A DNA stretch of 64,000 nucleotides from an uncultured Helicobacteraceae bacterium (GCA_910578285.1 CAJTQL010000004.1:1-64000), one strand, 5' to 3'. Shown: positions 45,013 to 53,988, counted from the first letter of the stretch. Translations and numbers: made by a program. Notes: generated by a model from the letters alone, not told the origin.

Positions 45013-46370
45013 AAAAAATCCTGTTGTCGGCGATTGTGTTTATGATTGTGGCATTTGGTAGTGTTGTGGCGCTCAATCCTGATAGTTTTGAGAACAATCC
45101 TCCGCAGATTCATGTTACAGACGAAGTGTTTTGGAATTTCAAAGATCCCATCCAAATCACCCTTAGCGATGAAAGCGGAATCCAAAATTACCAAGTCTAT
45201 ATGGTCTCGGGCAATGAAAGTCGGCTTGTCGAGAGTACCAATCCGCCAAACAACCCAAAGCGTGTCGAGATTCAAATCCCTGCACCAAAAAATACGATGT
45301 TTCTTTCAGATGGTGGAGTCGAGATTCAAATCACCGCGACAGATAATAGCTATTTTGGCTTTGGTAATACGACCAAAAAAACGATTCGCACAGTGCTAGA
45401 CACACAAAAACCATTTATTGATATTCTTGCACATTCTTACAAAATCGTTCGCGGAGGTAGCGCATTTGTTGTTTTTCAAGCGCTTGATGATAATCTTTCC
45501 GCAATCACACTTGAAGGTGGCAGGTGGCAATTCAAGCCCGTGTATTTTGCCGAGGGCGGATATTACGCCGCGCTCGTGGCGTGGGACGTGCGCGACAACG
45601 ACTTCAACGCACGCGTGATTGTCGAAGACAAAGCTGGAAATAGAAGTGTGATGCCTGTGCCATTCTATCGTGTTAAACGCGAATATAAAACATCGACTAT
45701 TAAGATTAGTGATGACTTTATTGATGGAAAAATCACAAGCCTTATTAGCGAGATTAACCAAGTTGCACCCGAAAGCTTGGCACTGCCTGCGGATAAGTTC
45801 AATTATATCAACAAGACCATTCGCGATAAGAATGTCGAGATTGTCAATCTTGTTGGGCAAAATTATAATCAAGCAGCGATTTTGCCATCAGATTTCACAC
45901 TCTCAAAATTCTATCCATTGCGCAATGGCGCTGCTGTCGGACGTTTTGGTGATCATCGCTATTTTGCGTATGAGAATAATATCATTGGTGAATCCTATCA
46001 TTTAGGAATTGATTTTGCTAGTATCAAGCAAGCACCTGTGATTCTAAGCAACGGAGGCGTTGTTGCATTCGCCGGTTTCAATGGAATCTATGGCAATATG
46101 GTCATCATCGACCATGGGCTTGGGCTTATGAGTCTCTATGCACACCTAAGCCGTATTGATGTGAATGAGGGACAACATTTAGAAACAGGAGCAAAATTAG
46201 GGAATACGGGTTTAACAGGGCTTGTATTGGGTGACCATTTGCATTTTGCCACGCTTGTTCAAGGGGTTGAGAGTAATCCAACAGAGTGGTTAGATTCTAA
46301 ATGGATAAATGATAATCTCTTTAAAATTATTAAAGATGCAAAGATACTAATCGAATCTCGTTCCCGCTAG
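45009..46370 (+). CDS. M23-family zinc peptidase (peptidoglycan endopeptidase)
   Basis: A 453-residue exported LytM/M23 peptidase. The signal peptide or anchor is MKKILLSAIVFMIVAFGSVV. The long middle part (~residues 25-300) looks like repeated beta domains (QIHVTDEVFWNFKDPIQITL, DTQKPFIDIL). The catalytic domain has HLGIDFA near residue 330 (His and Asp zinc ligands) and GDHLHFA near residue 410 (HxH). Related proteins of the Csd/Pgp group trim peptide crosslinks and set helical cell shape in Campylobacterota. It is coupled to the pseudouridine synthase upstream and lies 12 bases before minC, which suits a cell-wall/division role. Confidence 0.88.
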   Translation: MKKILLSAIVFMIVAFGSVVALNPDSFENNPPQIHVTDEVFWNFKDPIQITLSDESGIQNYQVYMVSGNESRLVESTNPPNNPKRVEIQIPAPKNTMFLSDGGVEIQITATDNSYFGFGNTTKKTIRTVLDTQKPFIDILAHSYKIVRGGSAFVVFQALDDNLSAITLEGGRWQFKPVYFAEGGYYAALVAWDVRDNDFNARVIVEDKAGNRSVMPVPFYRVKREYKTSTIKISDDFIDGKITSLISEINQVAPESLALPADKFNYINKTIRDKNVEIVNLVGQNYNQAAILPSDFTLSKFYPLRNGAAVGRFGDHRYFAYENNIIGESYHLGIDFASIKQAPVILSNGGVVAFAGFNGIYGNMVIIDHGLGLMSLYAHLSRIDVNEGQHLETGAKLGNTGLTGLVLGDHLHFATLVQGVESNPTEWLDSKWINDNLFKIIKDAKILIESRSR

Positions 46371-46382
46371 AGAGGAATTAAA

Positions 46383-46955
46383 ATGGTCAAAGGCAGACAA
46401 AGTCATTTAAAGATATTTGAGATAGAACCATGCGAGGAAAATCGGCTCATGGAATATATCAATCGCAATTGCGTTCTATTGCAAAATTTTTTGCTTTTAC
46501 TTTCGCAGGAAATTACACCAACGCTTGTTGCCTTTCTCGAGGAACGTGGATTGTTATTTATGGAATCCAAAACTCTTGAAAAACTCAAACGTCCTACCAA
46601 AAAGCAAGAAACGACTTCAGTTATAGACGAAGTACATCTTGAACACCAACCGAATTCAGAATCGATTCAAGCACAGATTCTTAATCGTATTATTCGCAGT
46701 GGCGAGGAGATTCTCTGTGAAGGCGATTTGATTATTTATGGGCGAATCAATAGTGGGGCACGTATTTATGCTAAAGGCAATCTTCAAATCTATGGTGAAA
46801 TTGATGGTGCTGTGGAATGCGAAGGGGAATTTGTCTTGCTCACCAAAATTGGACAAGGCAGCGTGCTCTTCGCAGGCGAATTTCTCGACCCGAATGCTTT
46901 TGATGGCAACAAAAGAGCCATTTTCAAAGATGGCAAAATGCTTGAAATTATTTAA
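46383..46955 (+). CDS. minC: Septum-site determining protein MinC
   Basis: A 190-residue division inhibitor that, with MinD, blocks FtsZ rings at the poles. The C-terminal beta-helix domain is clear: RIIRSGEEILCEGDLIIYG, then RINSGARIYAKGNLQIYGEI and DGAVECEGEFVLLTKIG, ending FAGEFLDPNAF. The N-terminal FtsZ-interacting domain is short (~75 residues). A bactofilin was considered but the RSG...GDL..YG pattern is that of MinC. ATG 46383 follows AGAGGAATTAAA. minD, minE and lpxC are not in the window. Convergent with folB. Confidence 0.88.
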   Translation: MVKGRQSHLKIFEIEPCEENRLMEYINRNCVLLQNFLLLLSQEITPTLVAFLEERGLLFMESKTLEKLKRPTKKQETTSVIDEVHLEHQPNSESIQAQILNRIIRSGEEILCEGDLIIYGRINSGARIYAKGNLQIYGEIDGAVECEGEFVLLTKIGQGSVLFAGEFLDPNAFDGNKRAIFKDGKMLEII

Positions 46956-46956
46956 A

Positions 46957-47304
46957 TCATTTGAATTTCTGTGTTAAACAAAGCGAAACATTGCAATGAT
47001 CAAAAATATGTGGCTTGATAATTTCAATTTCAGAACAATAGATACTTGGAAACAAATCTTTTAAACCCTCTGTCAGAAACACAACTCCTTCTTCAAGCTT
47101 TTTGAATTGTTTGCGTTGGATTGTTGTGATGAGATAATCTTTGACAAGCGAATAATCAATAAAAATTTCATTTTTGCATTGATAATAGAGTGTGCAATTC
47201 ACAATAACACGTTGTGGATTTTCACGCTCGATTGGTAATAATCCAATGATTGTATCAAAAGTTAGATCACGTATTCGAACTGCCATTTCTTGTTTAGATT
47301 TCAT
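46957..47304 (-). CDS. folB: Dihydroneopterin aldolase-like protein
   Basis: A 115-residue protein of the FolB family (folate pathway: 7,8-dihydroneopterin to 6-hydroxymethyl-dihydropterin). It has VRIRDLTFDTIIGLLPIERE at the N terminus, typical for FolB, then the YSLVKDYLITTIQRKQFKKL helix and SEIEIIKPHIF with the Lys. It is somewhat short and divergent, as usual in Helicobacter. ATG 47304 has TAGGAGAAAC upstream. It is the last gene of dnaN-gyrB-queF-plsY-folB. Confidence 0.86.
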   Translation of the reverse strand: MKSKQEMAVRIRDLTFDTIIGLLPIERENPQRVIVNCTLYYQCKNEIFIDYSLVKDYLITTIQRKQFKKLEEGVVFLTEGLKDLFPSIYCSEIEIIKPHIFDHCNVSLCLTQKFK

Positions 47305-47312
47305 TGTTTCTC

Positions 47313-47972
47313 CTAGACAATTTTTTGTTCTTTGCTTTGCAAGATTCGTTGGATATTTGGGATATGTTTCCAAATAATCACCACAGCAATAATAATAATA
47401 GGTGCATGGGATTCAATCTCGGGAATTGTGGGATTTAAAAAGTAATGACTTACCAAAAAACCACCTAATCCAGCAAGAGATGCAAGCGAAGAAATTTTGC
47501 TCCATTTGCCAACAATAAACCAAGCCAAAAGCCCAAGTATTGCTTCAATCGGCAATAAAACAAGCATAACACCCACACCTGTGGCAATTCCTTTGCCACC
47601 ATCAAACTTGAGAAATGGGCTATAACAATGTCCAATCACACTCAAAACAGCAATGCTCCATTGTACATCAGCGCCCAAATTATATGCGCGCGCAGCGAGT
47701 ACGACTATTGCACCCTTAGAAGCATCAAGAATGACTGTGAGCAATGCCATAAGCTTTGCATGCGCAATATTGTTTTGTTGCAATGCACGCAAAACATTCG
47801 TTGCGCCAATGCTTCCACTGCCGACTTTACGCAAGTCAATTCCATAGAAAAGCCGAAGAATAACAAGCCCAAAAGGAATCCCGCCAACACAATAAGCAAT
47901 GAGGTAGAATTGAAAATTCTGATTCCCTAAAAGCCAAAAAACCGTATCAAGCAACCAAGCAAGGATTGTCAT
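47313..47972 (-). CDS. plsY: Glycerol-3-phosphate acyltransferase PlsY
   Basis: A 219-residue inner-membrane enzyme that transfers an acyl group from acyl-phosphate to glycerol 3-phosphate, the first step of phospholipid synthesis. Motifs are YCVGGIPFGLVILRLFYGID, VGSGSIGATNVLRAL and LKFDGGKGIATGVGVML, the three conserved cytoplasmic loops. About five or more membrane helices are visible. It overlaps queF by 4 bases and is followed by folB after 8. Confidence 0.95.
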   Translation of the reverse strand: MTILAWLLDTVFWLLGNQNFQFYLIAYCVGGIPFGLVILRLFYGIDLRKVGSGSIGATNVLRALQQNNIAHAKLMALLTVILDASKGAIVVLAARAYNLGADVQWSIAVLSVIGHCYSPFLKFDGGKGIATGVGVMLVLLPIEAILGLLAWFIVGKWSKISSLASLAGLGGFLVSHYFLNPTIPEIESHAPIIIIAVVIIWKHIPNIQRILQSKEQKIV

Positions 47973-48346
47973 ACCTGCTCCTCGCTATTAATTTCAATCA
48001 CCGTATGTACATTGCCGCGCGGGTTGAAATCGGCACGAATAAGAAGCTTTTGGGGTGCAAGCTTGTCCCACAAAAGCGCATAAATTTCGTTAATGCTGTC
48101 TTCGTGGCTGATATAGCGATTGCGAAAAGAATTAATATAGAGTTTGAGCGCTTTGAGCTCCACCACGAATGCAGCAGGCACATAACTCACAAAAATCTCT
48201 GCATAGTCAGGATAGCCACTGCGCGGACAGAGGCACGAAAACTCTGGAAGTGTGATGTTGATTGTATAAAATCGTTCATGTTTGTTCTCCCAAAGCTCAA
48301 TGCTTTGCGGGTCAAAATTGGAAATTTCTAATTCACCATAGCGCAT
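47969..48346 (-). CDS. queF: NADPH-dependent preQ0 reductase QueF
   Basis: A 125-residue enzyme that reduces 7-cyano-7-deazaguanine to preQ1 in queuosine synthesis. It has LPEFSCLCPRSGYPDYAEI with the active-site Cys, and the family signature VVELKALKLYINSFRNRYIS, then DFNPRGNVHTVIEI. This is the short unimodular type. It lies 8 bases after gyrB and overlaps plsY. The later queuosine enzyme QueH is encoded at 61882-63036. Confidence 0.96.
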   Translation of the reverse strand: MRYGELEISNFDPQSIELWENKHERFYTINITLPEFSCLCPRSGYPDYAEIFVSYVPAAFVVELKALKLYINSFRNRYISHEDSINEIYALLWDKLAPQKLLIRADFNPRGNVHTVIEINSEEQV

Positions 48347-48354
48347 TGAAACCC

Positions 48355-50706
48355 CTAAATATCGAGATTCTTAACATCATTTGCATGCTCTTGAATATAA
48401 TTTCGTCTTGGTTCGACTTCATCGCCCATAAACAACGAAAACACAGAATCTGCTTCATTTTCATCATCAGCACGCAATTGCTCATCGAATGCATCACTAA
48501 TACGAATGCGCAATAGATGGCGATTCTCTTTTGTCATCGTTGTTTCCCATAGTTGTTCGGGATTCATTTCACCCAATCCTTTATACCGCTGGATATGCGC
48601 ACCTTTTTTAGCGCTTTCTTCGATATTTTTAAGTACATCAAACATGTCTTTTCCTTCAAGGAAATCCAAATCGCGTTCAATGAGTGTCGCATATAATGCC
48701 TTTGCTTGTCGTAATAACGGATCACTAAAGAATGCATGACCAAAAGCGATGTTATGTAGTCCACTCGTAGTTTGGATATAGAGCTGTAACATCGAATCAT
48801 CACTATTGCTATTTAAGATATGATAATCAAGCTCGGCAAGATATAGCGCAAGGTTTTTTTGCAAAACATCTAGTGGCAGATTCTCACATGGATTTTGCAC
48901 GAGATATTGCACAACTTCAAAAATACTAATTTTTTTCGTGAGATTACGTAAAAGTGAACGATAAAGGCTCAAATTTTTGAGAAAGTCGAGCAGCTCTGCT
49001 TGCCCAATGCCTTTGAAATGAAAATTTTCAATGCCATTTTCAATCAGATAGTCACTCATCGCTTTATCGTCTTTAAGATAGATTTCAACTTTTCCTTTTT
49101 TAAAACGATAGAGTGGAGGTTGAGCGATATAAAGATAGCCTTTGTCGATAATGGGCTTGAGATAGCGGAAGAAAAAGGTGAGCAGCAATGTCTGAATATG
49201 GCTACCATCAACATCAGCATCAGTCATAATGATGATTTTTTCATAGCGAATCTTGCTAATATCAAATTCTGTACCAATCCCACAACCAAGCGCAGTAATC
49301 ATATTTTTGATTTCTTCGCTTTTTAGAATCTTATCGATACGGCTTTTTTCGACATTAAGAAGTTTTCCGCGCAAAGGTAAAATCGCCTGAAACGAGCGGT
49401 CGCGTCCGCTTTTTGCACTTCCGCCAGCGCTATCGCCCTCGACAAGGAAAAGTTCGGATTCGCTTGGGTCTTTGCTCTGACAATCAGCGAGCTTGCCCGG
49501 CAATGTCCCAACGCTAAAGTTCTCTTTTTTGCGTGTGAGCTCGCGTGCCTTTTTCGCCGCCTCGCGTCCACGTGCAGCAAGCAATGCCTTTTGCATAATC
49601 GCTTTGGCATCTGTGGGATTCTCCTCGAAAAATTTCATGAGTTTTTCATAGACAATCTTTTGAATGAGTGGGCGCACAAATGAATTGCCAAGCTTACCCT
49701 TTGTCTGCCCCTCAAATTGTGGCTCACTGATGCGCACAGAAACAATTGCAATCAAACCTTCGCGAATATCTTCTCCGCTCACCTTTGCGTCTTTTTCACG
49801 TGCAGAAGCATTAGCATCGATATAGCTGATAATCGCTCGCGAAAGTCCTGCACGAAAACCTGCCTCATGTGTGCCACCTTCGGGAGTTTTGATATTATTC
49901 ACAAAGCCTAAGAGTTTCTCATCAAATCCTTCGTTATATGCGAGCGCGATGTCAACTTCACATGAATTTTCGCTATGTATCTTATCACTGATTGTGATGA
50001 CTTGTGATAGCAGAGTTTGAGTGTTGAGCGTATGGATAAACTCGCTCAATCCACCTTTAAAATTGTATTCTTCTGTTTTTTGGATTCGTTCATCATGGAA
50101 TGTTATGGTGATGTTTGGATTGAGATAGGCGATTTCTTTGAAGCGTTTGGAAAGAATCTCAAACTGAAAATCAATATCTTCAAAGATGTCCGAATCGGGC
50201 AAAAATTCGATGGTTGTGCCTGTTTGATTTGTAGAAGCAGTGGTTTGAAGCTCGCTTGTGGGGTTTCCACGTTCAAAAGTCTGTGTGTAAATTTTTCCCT
50301 CACGATAAATCTCCATCTTGAGTTTTGTGCTCAAAGCATTAACAACAGAGATTCCAACACCATGCAATCCGCCAGAGACTTTGTAGATATTGTTATCAAA
50401 TTTGCCACCTGCATGGAGCGTGGTGAGAACAACGGTGGCGGCGGGGAGATTTTCTGTGGGGTGAATATCTGTTGGGATTCCGCGTCCATTATCTTTAACA
50501 ATAGCTCTGCCATCATTACAAAGAGTGATTTCGATTTGATTGCAAAAACCTGCCATTGCTTCGTCAATGGAATTATCAACAACTTCGTAGATGAGATGGT
50601 GAAGACCTTTAGTACTCGTATCACCGATATACATTCCGGGGCGCTTGCGAACAGCCTCTAGCCCTTTGAGGACTTTTATTGTATCGGCAGAATATTGGTT
50701 TTGCAT
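48355..50706 (-). CDS. gyrB: DNA gyrase subunit B
   Basis: A 783-residue ATPase subunit of DNA gyrase, which introduces negative supercoils. GHKL ATPase residues include YEVVDNSIDEAMAG and the KDNGRGIPTDIH loop. The TOPRIM domain has FLVEGDSAGGSAKSGRDR and TDADVDGSHIQTLLLTFFFR. The C-terminal tail has IQRYKGLGEMNPEQLWETTM. Length is normal. It follows dnaN with an 8-base gap and leads into queF-plsY-folB; this is the order expected beside the replication origin. Confidence 0.97.
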   Translation of the reverse strand: MQNQYSADTIKVLKGLEAVRKRPGMYIGDTSTKGLHHLIYEVVDNSIDEAMAGFCNQIEITLCNDGRAIVKDNGRGIPTDIHPTENLPAATVVLTTLHAGGKFDNNIYKVSGGLHGVGISVVNALSTKLKMEIYREGKIYTQTFERGNPTSELQTTASTNQTGTTIEFLPDSDIFEDIDFQFEILSKRFKEIAYLNPNITITFHDERIQKTEEYNFKGGLSEFIHTLNTQTLLSQVITISDKIHSENSCEVDIALAYNEGFDEKLLGFVNNIKTPEGGTHEAGFRAGLSRAIISYIDANASAREKDAKVSGEDIREGLIAIVSVRISEPQFEGQTKGKLGNSFVRPLIQKIVYEKLMKFFEENPTDAKAIMQKALLAARGREAAKKARELTRKKENFSVGTLPGKLADCQSKDPSESELFLVEGDSAGGSAKSGRDRSFQAILPLRGKLLNVEKSRIDKILKSEEIKNMITALGCGIGTEFDISKIRYEKIIIMTDADVDGSHIQTLLLTFFFRYLKPIIDKGYLYIAQPPLYRFKKGKVEIYLKDDKAMSDYLIENGIENFHFKGIGQAELLDFLKNLSLYRSLLRNLTKKISIFEVVQYLVQNPCENLPLDVLQKNLALYLAELDYHILNSNSDDSMLQLYIQTTSGLHNIAFGHAFFSDPLLRQAKALYATLIERDLDFLEGKDMFDVLKNIEESAKKGAHIQRYKGLGEMNPEQLWETTMTKENRHLLRIRISDAFDEQLRADDENEADSVFSLFMGDEVEPRRNYIQEHANDVKNLDI

Positions 50707-50714
50707 GAATGTCC

Positions 50715-51788
50715 TTATGTGATGATTGGGATAATCACTGTGCTAAAGTTTTCAGATTCGACAACAAAAGGGCTATGTGAATCTTTGATTTTGAACGAGA
50801 ATTCTGGTGTTTGGATATGTGCGAGAAAATCGGCAACTTGTTTGGAATTGATGCCAATCAACACTTCATCATTAATATTGGTTGAAATCTCGAAGCTTGT
50901 TTCAGCTTTTTCATCTGGACCGCCGTTGATGGAGCTAAAGAAAACTTCATTGCCTTTGATTTTGAGCTCGATGATGTTGCTCAATGTTTCGATGAGGCGA
51001 ATGGATTCAAGGAATTGGTCGCGTGGAAGTGTGATTTCATGGGTGAAGCTTGTGGGGATAATCTTTTCATATTGGGGATAATTGCCGTTGATGAGGCGCA
51101 CAAAGCATTGCGCTTTGCTATCTTTGAGAACAAGGATTGTTGGGGTTTGATAGACTTTTGTATTTGGTTCAAAGTCGAGCTTTTGTAATTCAAGAACGGC
51201 TTGTTTGGGGATAATGAATCTTGTTTCTGTATTGCTTGATGGATGTGTGATGATTCCGAGTCGTTTGGTGTCTGTGCCGACAATGTCGATTTTTTCTTTT
51301 GTGAATGCAAAGAGCATTCCTGTGATTTCAACGCGTTGGTTGTTGGTGTCGATTGCTGGTGAGATTTTTTTGAAATCATGGGAGAGATCAGCAAATGTGA
51401 TGTCAAGCTCATTGGCATCTTCGTAGTTTGGGAAAGTAGGGAATTCTTCTGCAATGAAGCTTGGGAGTTTGAAATGACTTTTGCCTTGAGAGATTGTGAG
51501 GAGATTATCATCTGCTTTGAGGTTGATAGGGGTGTTGTTTTTGAGGTTGCGCACAATATCAAGGAGTTTTTTTGCGTTTGCGGTGGTTTGCCCTTCTTGC
51601 TTTGTGGTGATTTCTTTTGAGTGGAGCTGCAATCCCATTTCAAAATCGGTTGCGTAGCATATGAGTTGTTCTTTGCTCGCTGTGAGCATTACATGTGATG
51701 TGATTTGTACAAACTCTTTTTTGTCGCTGAAGGGCTGCAAAACGTTGAGCAAGGGTTCGAGTGTTTCCTTGTTGATTGTGCATTCCAT
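50715..51788 (-). CDS. dnaN: DNA polymerase III beta subunit (sliding clamp)
   Basis: A 357-residue sliding clamp that holds DNA polymerase III on DNA. The three clamp domains are visible: domain 1 with LLDIVRNLKNN and ISQGKSHFKLPSF, domain 2 with AFTKEKIDIVGTDTKRLGI, and domain 3 with INGNYPQYEKIIPTSFTHEI and FSIRL-like NQFLESIRLIETLS. The C terminus ends NFSTVIIPIIT, where most homologues have a MPM(R/L) pattern. ATG 51788 lies 176 bases from the dnaA stop; the gap carries DnaA boxes and a probable promoter. Confidence 0.96.
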   Translation of the reverse strand: MECTINKETLEPLLNVLQPFSDKKEFVQITSHVMLTASKEQLICYATDFEMGLQLHSKEITTKQEGQTTANAKKLLDIVRNLKNNTPINLKADDNLLTISQGKSHFKLPSFIAEEFPTFPNYEDANELDITFADLSHDFKKISPAIDTNNQRVEITGMLFAFTKEKIDIVGTDTKRLGIITHPSSNTETRFIIPKQAVLELQKLDFEPNTKVYQTPTILVLKDSKAQCFVRLINGNYPQYEKIIPTSFTHEITLPRDQFLESIRLIETLSNIIELKIKGNEVFFSSINGGPDEKAETSFEISTNINDEVLIGINSKQVADFLAHIQTPEFSFKIKDSHSPFVVESENFSTVIIPIIT

Positions 51789-51964
51789 CTATTGTGTCCT
51801 TTATATTAAAGATTTCTTTTTTAGTAGTAGGGGACGTGAAAATGTGAAAAACCCTTTGATGATTGGGTACAATCGCTCCATGTGTTGTGAAATGTATGGG
51901 ACAAATTGCTGATATTGCGCCCCTGTTTTCACAGCATTCAAAAGCGCATTGTACCATATTTTTG
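51789..51964. other. Origin part 2: dnaA-dnaN intergenic DnaA-box cluster
   Basis: This 176-base gap holds three TGTGAA/TTCACA DnaA-box cores: 51843-51848 (plus), 51886-51891 (plus) and 51928-51933 (minus), with a similar CGTGAA at 51835-51840. A TG-less -10-like TACAAT on the minus strand is near 51951-51956 for dnaN. The dnaA-dnaN gap acts as one of two box clusters of the bipartite oriC in this group (known for H. pylori and Wolinella). The box consensus used is only the 6-base core. Confidence 0.55.
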
Positions 51965-53260
51965 TTAGTTTTTCAGCCGAATCTTGCTTTGCAATTCTTC
52001 GAGCTTGAGTTTGAAATCTTTGTTGATTTTGATTTCAGATTCGATGGCTTTGTAGGCTTTGCTTACAGAGCTGTGGTCTTTCATACCTAAACCTTGTGCG
52101 ATAGATGGCATCGAGTTGGGTGTGAGCAGACGAGCGAGATAGATGACGATTCGTCTCGAAAGAACGATTTTTTTCCGCTTTGATTTGCTGCTAATCTCGG
52201 AGGGTTTGATATTGAAATCGAGCGCCACGGTGTCGATGATTCGTTCCAAAGTGATGTTTGTGCTTTCTTCAACGATATGTTCCTTGAGCTGCTGGCGTGC
52301 AAATTCGAGTGTGATGTCTTGCCCAATGATGTTTGCGGCAACATTGAGCTGCAAAATATTCCCGCCAATCTCGCGAATATTATTATTGATATTTGTAGCA
52401 ATGAACTCAATCACATCATTTGTCAGAAAAATTTTATCACGTTGGCAGATGTTTTTGATAATGCGAATCTTTGTTTCGAGCTCGGGTTGCAGAATCTCAC
52501 ACACAAGCCCTGAAAGGAAGCGGCTTTTGAGTCGCTCATCGAGTTTGTCAATATATTTTGGGTGTTTGTCTGATGTCATCACAATCTGCTTTTTGTTGTT
52601 GTGTAGTTCCTCGAAAGTGTGGAAGAATTCTTCTTGAAGCATATCTTTGCCTTTGGAGGCAAAGAATTGAATATCATCAATCAGCAGATAATCGTTTGAG
52701 CGGTATTTTTCTTTGAATCTATCCATCGTCTTGTTGCGCAGATGGTGCACAAAATCATTGAGGAATTGTTCGCTTGTTACATAATTCACGCTTTTGTTGT
52801 GGTTTACATAGTTGCCAATCGCATTCAATAGATGTGTTTTGCCAAGCCCTGTGCCACCATAGATGAGCAATGGATTAAATTTCGCTTGATGTTTTGCAAC
52901 ATTGGAAGCAGCGTTGTGCGCCATACGATTCGAGCCGCCAACAACGAAGTTTTCAAATGTACATGTAAAATCGAGAATACTCGTACGTTTCATATTTTTT
53001 TGTTTAGGTGGAGATTTTTTTTGTGTTGTAAGGATAATCTCAATTGTCGTGGTATTCCCATTGTGCAGCTCAAAAAGATGCGCGATTCGTTGCATATATT
53101 TCGTGCGCACCCAATTTGCAATCAGAATATTGGGCGCACTAAACACAGCATGGCTGTTTGATGACATCTCTTCAATATATTGTAGCTGTTTGAGATAATG
53201 CTCATACTCAAGTTCGGAGATTTCGTCCCTAAGTTGTTCTAAGATTTCTTTGCTTTGCAT
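51965..53260 (-). CDS. dnaA: Chromosomal replication initiator DnaA
   Basis: A 431-residue AAA+ initiator that binds DnaA boxes and opens oriC. Domain III has Walker A YGGTGLGKTHLLNAIGNYV, Walker B YLLIDDIQFFASKGKDMLQ and sensor residues, and domain IV has the DNA-binding SKSKRKKIVLSRRI and MPSIAQGLGMKDHSSVSKAY. Domain I (~residues 1-80) is short. ATG 53260 follows AAAGGGCACT; the longer upstream frame would run through DnaA boxes. Boxes lie between its promoter (minus strand 53324-53329) and the start codon, so autoregulation is likely. Confidence 0.97.
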   Translation of the reverse strand: MQSKEILEQLRDEISELEYEHYLKQLQYIEEMSSNSHAVFSAPNILIANWVRTKYMQRIAHLFELHNGNTTTIEIILTTQKKSPPKQKNMKRTSILDFTCTFENFVVGGSNRMAHNAASNVAKHQAKFNPLLIYGGTGLGKTHLLNAIGNYVNHNKSVNYVTSEQFLNDFVHHLRNKTMDRFKEKYRSNDYLLIDDIQFFASKGKDMLQEEFFHTFEELHNNKKQIVMTSDKHPKYIDKLDERLKSRFLSGLVCEILQPELETKIRIIKNICQRDKIFLTNDVIEFIATNINNNIREIGGNILQLNVAANIIGQDITLEFARQQLKEHIVEESTNITLERIIDTVALDFNIKPSEISSKSKRKKIVLSRRIVIYLARLLTPNSMPSIAQGLGMKDHSSVSKAYKAIESEIKINKDFKLKLEELQSKIRLKN

Positions 53261-53274
53261 AGTGCCCTTTGAGA

Positions 53275-53388
53275 TGTGAATAACATAATTCACAGATGTG
53301 AACAAATCAGCAGTTCAGCGCGTATTATAGCATATTTGGCTAGAATCTGCCGACAAAACATGTGAACAACAAGGGAAAAAGCTGTGAA
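53275..53388. other. Origin part 1: ruvC-dnaA intergenic DnaA-box cluster
   Basis: This short region between divergent dnaA and ruvC has five DnaA-box cores: TGTGAA at 53275-53280, 53297-53302, 53361-53366 and 53383-53388, and TTCACA at 53289-53294. An AT-rich stretch (about 53320-53340) lies between, which also holds the dnaA -10 TATAAT (53324-53329 minus). The last box overlaps the ruvC start codon. Together with the cluster at 51789-51964 this gives the two-part origin around dnaA expected for Helicobacteraceae. Origin activity itself cannot be shown from sequence. Confidence 0.65.
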
Positions 53389-53872
53389 TAGTGCAAAGAA
53401 TGTAATTCTTGGAATTGACCCGGGCAGCCGCAATTGCGGATATTGCGTCTTGCACGCAAAGCCACGCGCGCAGAGCATTCTCGAGGCTGGAATCATCAAG
53501 ATTCATGAACGCATTTTGCAGCATCAGATTCTCGAGCTTTGCGAGGGAATCGAACTCATTTTGCGTCATCATCGGATTGATTGTGTCGCGATTGAAGACA
53601 TCTTCTATGCTTATAATCCAAAAAGTGTGCTAAAGCTTGCCCAATTTCGCGGCGCGCTGTCGCTCAAGATTTTGCAAGAAATTGGCAATTTTGCTGAATA
53701 CACGCCATTGCAAGTCAAAAAGGCGCTGACAGGCAATGGCAAGGCAAAAAAGGAGCAGGTTGCGTTTATGGTCAAGCGGATTCTCGGAATCAAGGGCGAA
53801 ATCAAGCCGCTTGATGTAACAGACGCTATTGCTGTGGCACTCACCCACAGCCAACGACTGAAGCTGTGGTGA
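53384..53872 (+). CDS. ruvC: Holliday junction resolvase RuvC
   Basis: A 162-residue endonuclease that cuts Holliday junctions with RuvAB. Family features are ILGIDPGSRNCGYCVL with the first catalytic Asp, CVAIEDIFYAYNPKSVLKLA with the Glu and Phe, and PLDVTDAIAVALTHSQ with the C-terminal Asp cluster. The start is GTG 53384 with AAGGGAAAAAGC upstream, and it overlaps a DnaA box. ruvC next to dnaA is typical around oriC in Campylobacterota. Confidence 0.96.
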   Translation: MNSAKNVILGIDPGSRNCGYCVLHAKPRAQSILEAGIIKIHERILQHQILELCEGIELILRHHRIDCVAIEDIFYAYNPKSVLKLAQFRGALSLKILQEIGNFAEYTPLQVKKALTGNGKAKKEQVAFMVKRILGIKGEIKPLDVTDAIAVALTHSQRLKLW

Positions 53873-53937
53873 GGGTTTAGTTGTGCTTTTTCTAGTTTTC
53901 ATATTTGCCTGTGATTCCAAGCTTTGTGTTTTTCTTC

Positions 53938-53988
53938 TTAGGGGGACAAGGGGCTTAATTGCGAAGCAGCCCCCTTATCCCCCTAAAA
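53938..53988. repeat. Imperfect 18-bp inverted repeat with G/C runs
   Basis: TTAGGGGGACAAGGGGC (53938-53954) faces the near complement of GCCCCCTTATCCCCCTAA (53968-53985) with a short loop. Only two or so positions mismatch. No T-tract follows on either strand, so it does not look like a normal terminator. It lies 65 bases after ruvC in a 435-base intergenic region. Confidence 0.6.

Noticed and set aside
46383..46955. Bactofilin (CcmA-like) instead of MinC
   Set aside because: The gene next to an M23 peptidase first suggested a bactofilin, but the RSGEEI...GDL..YG and YAKGNLQIYG pattern and the separate N-terminal domain match MinC.
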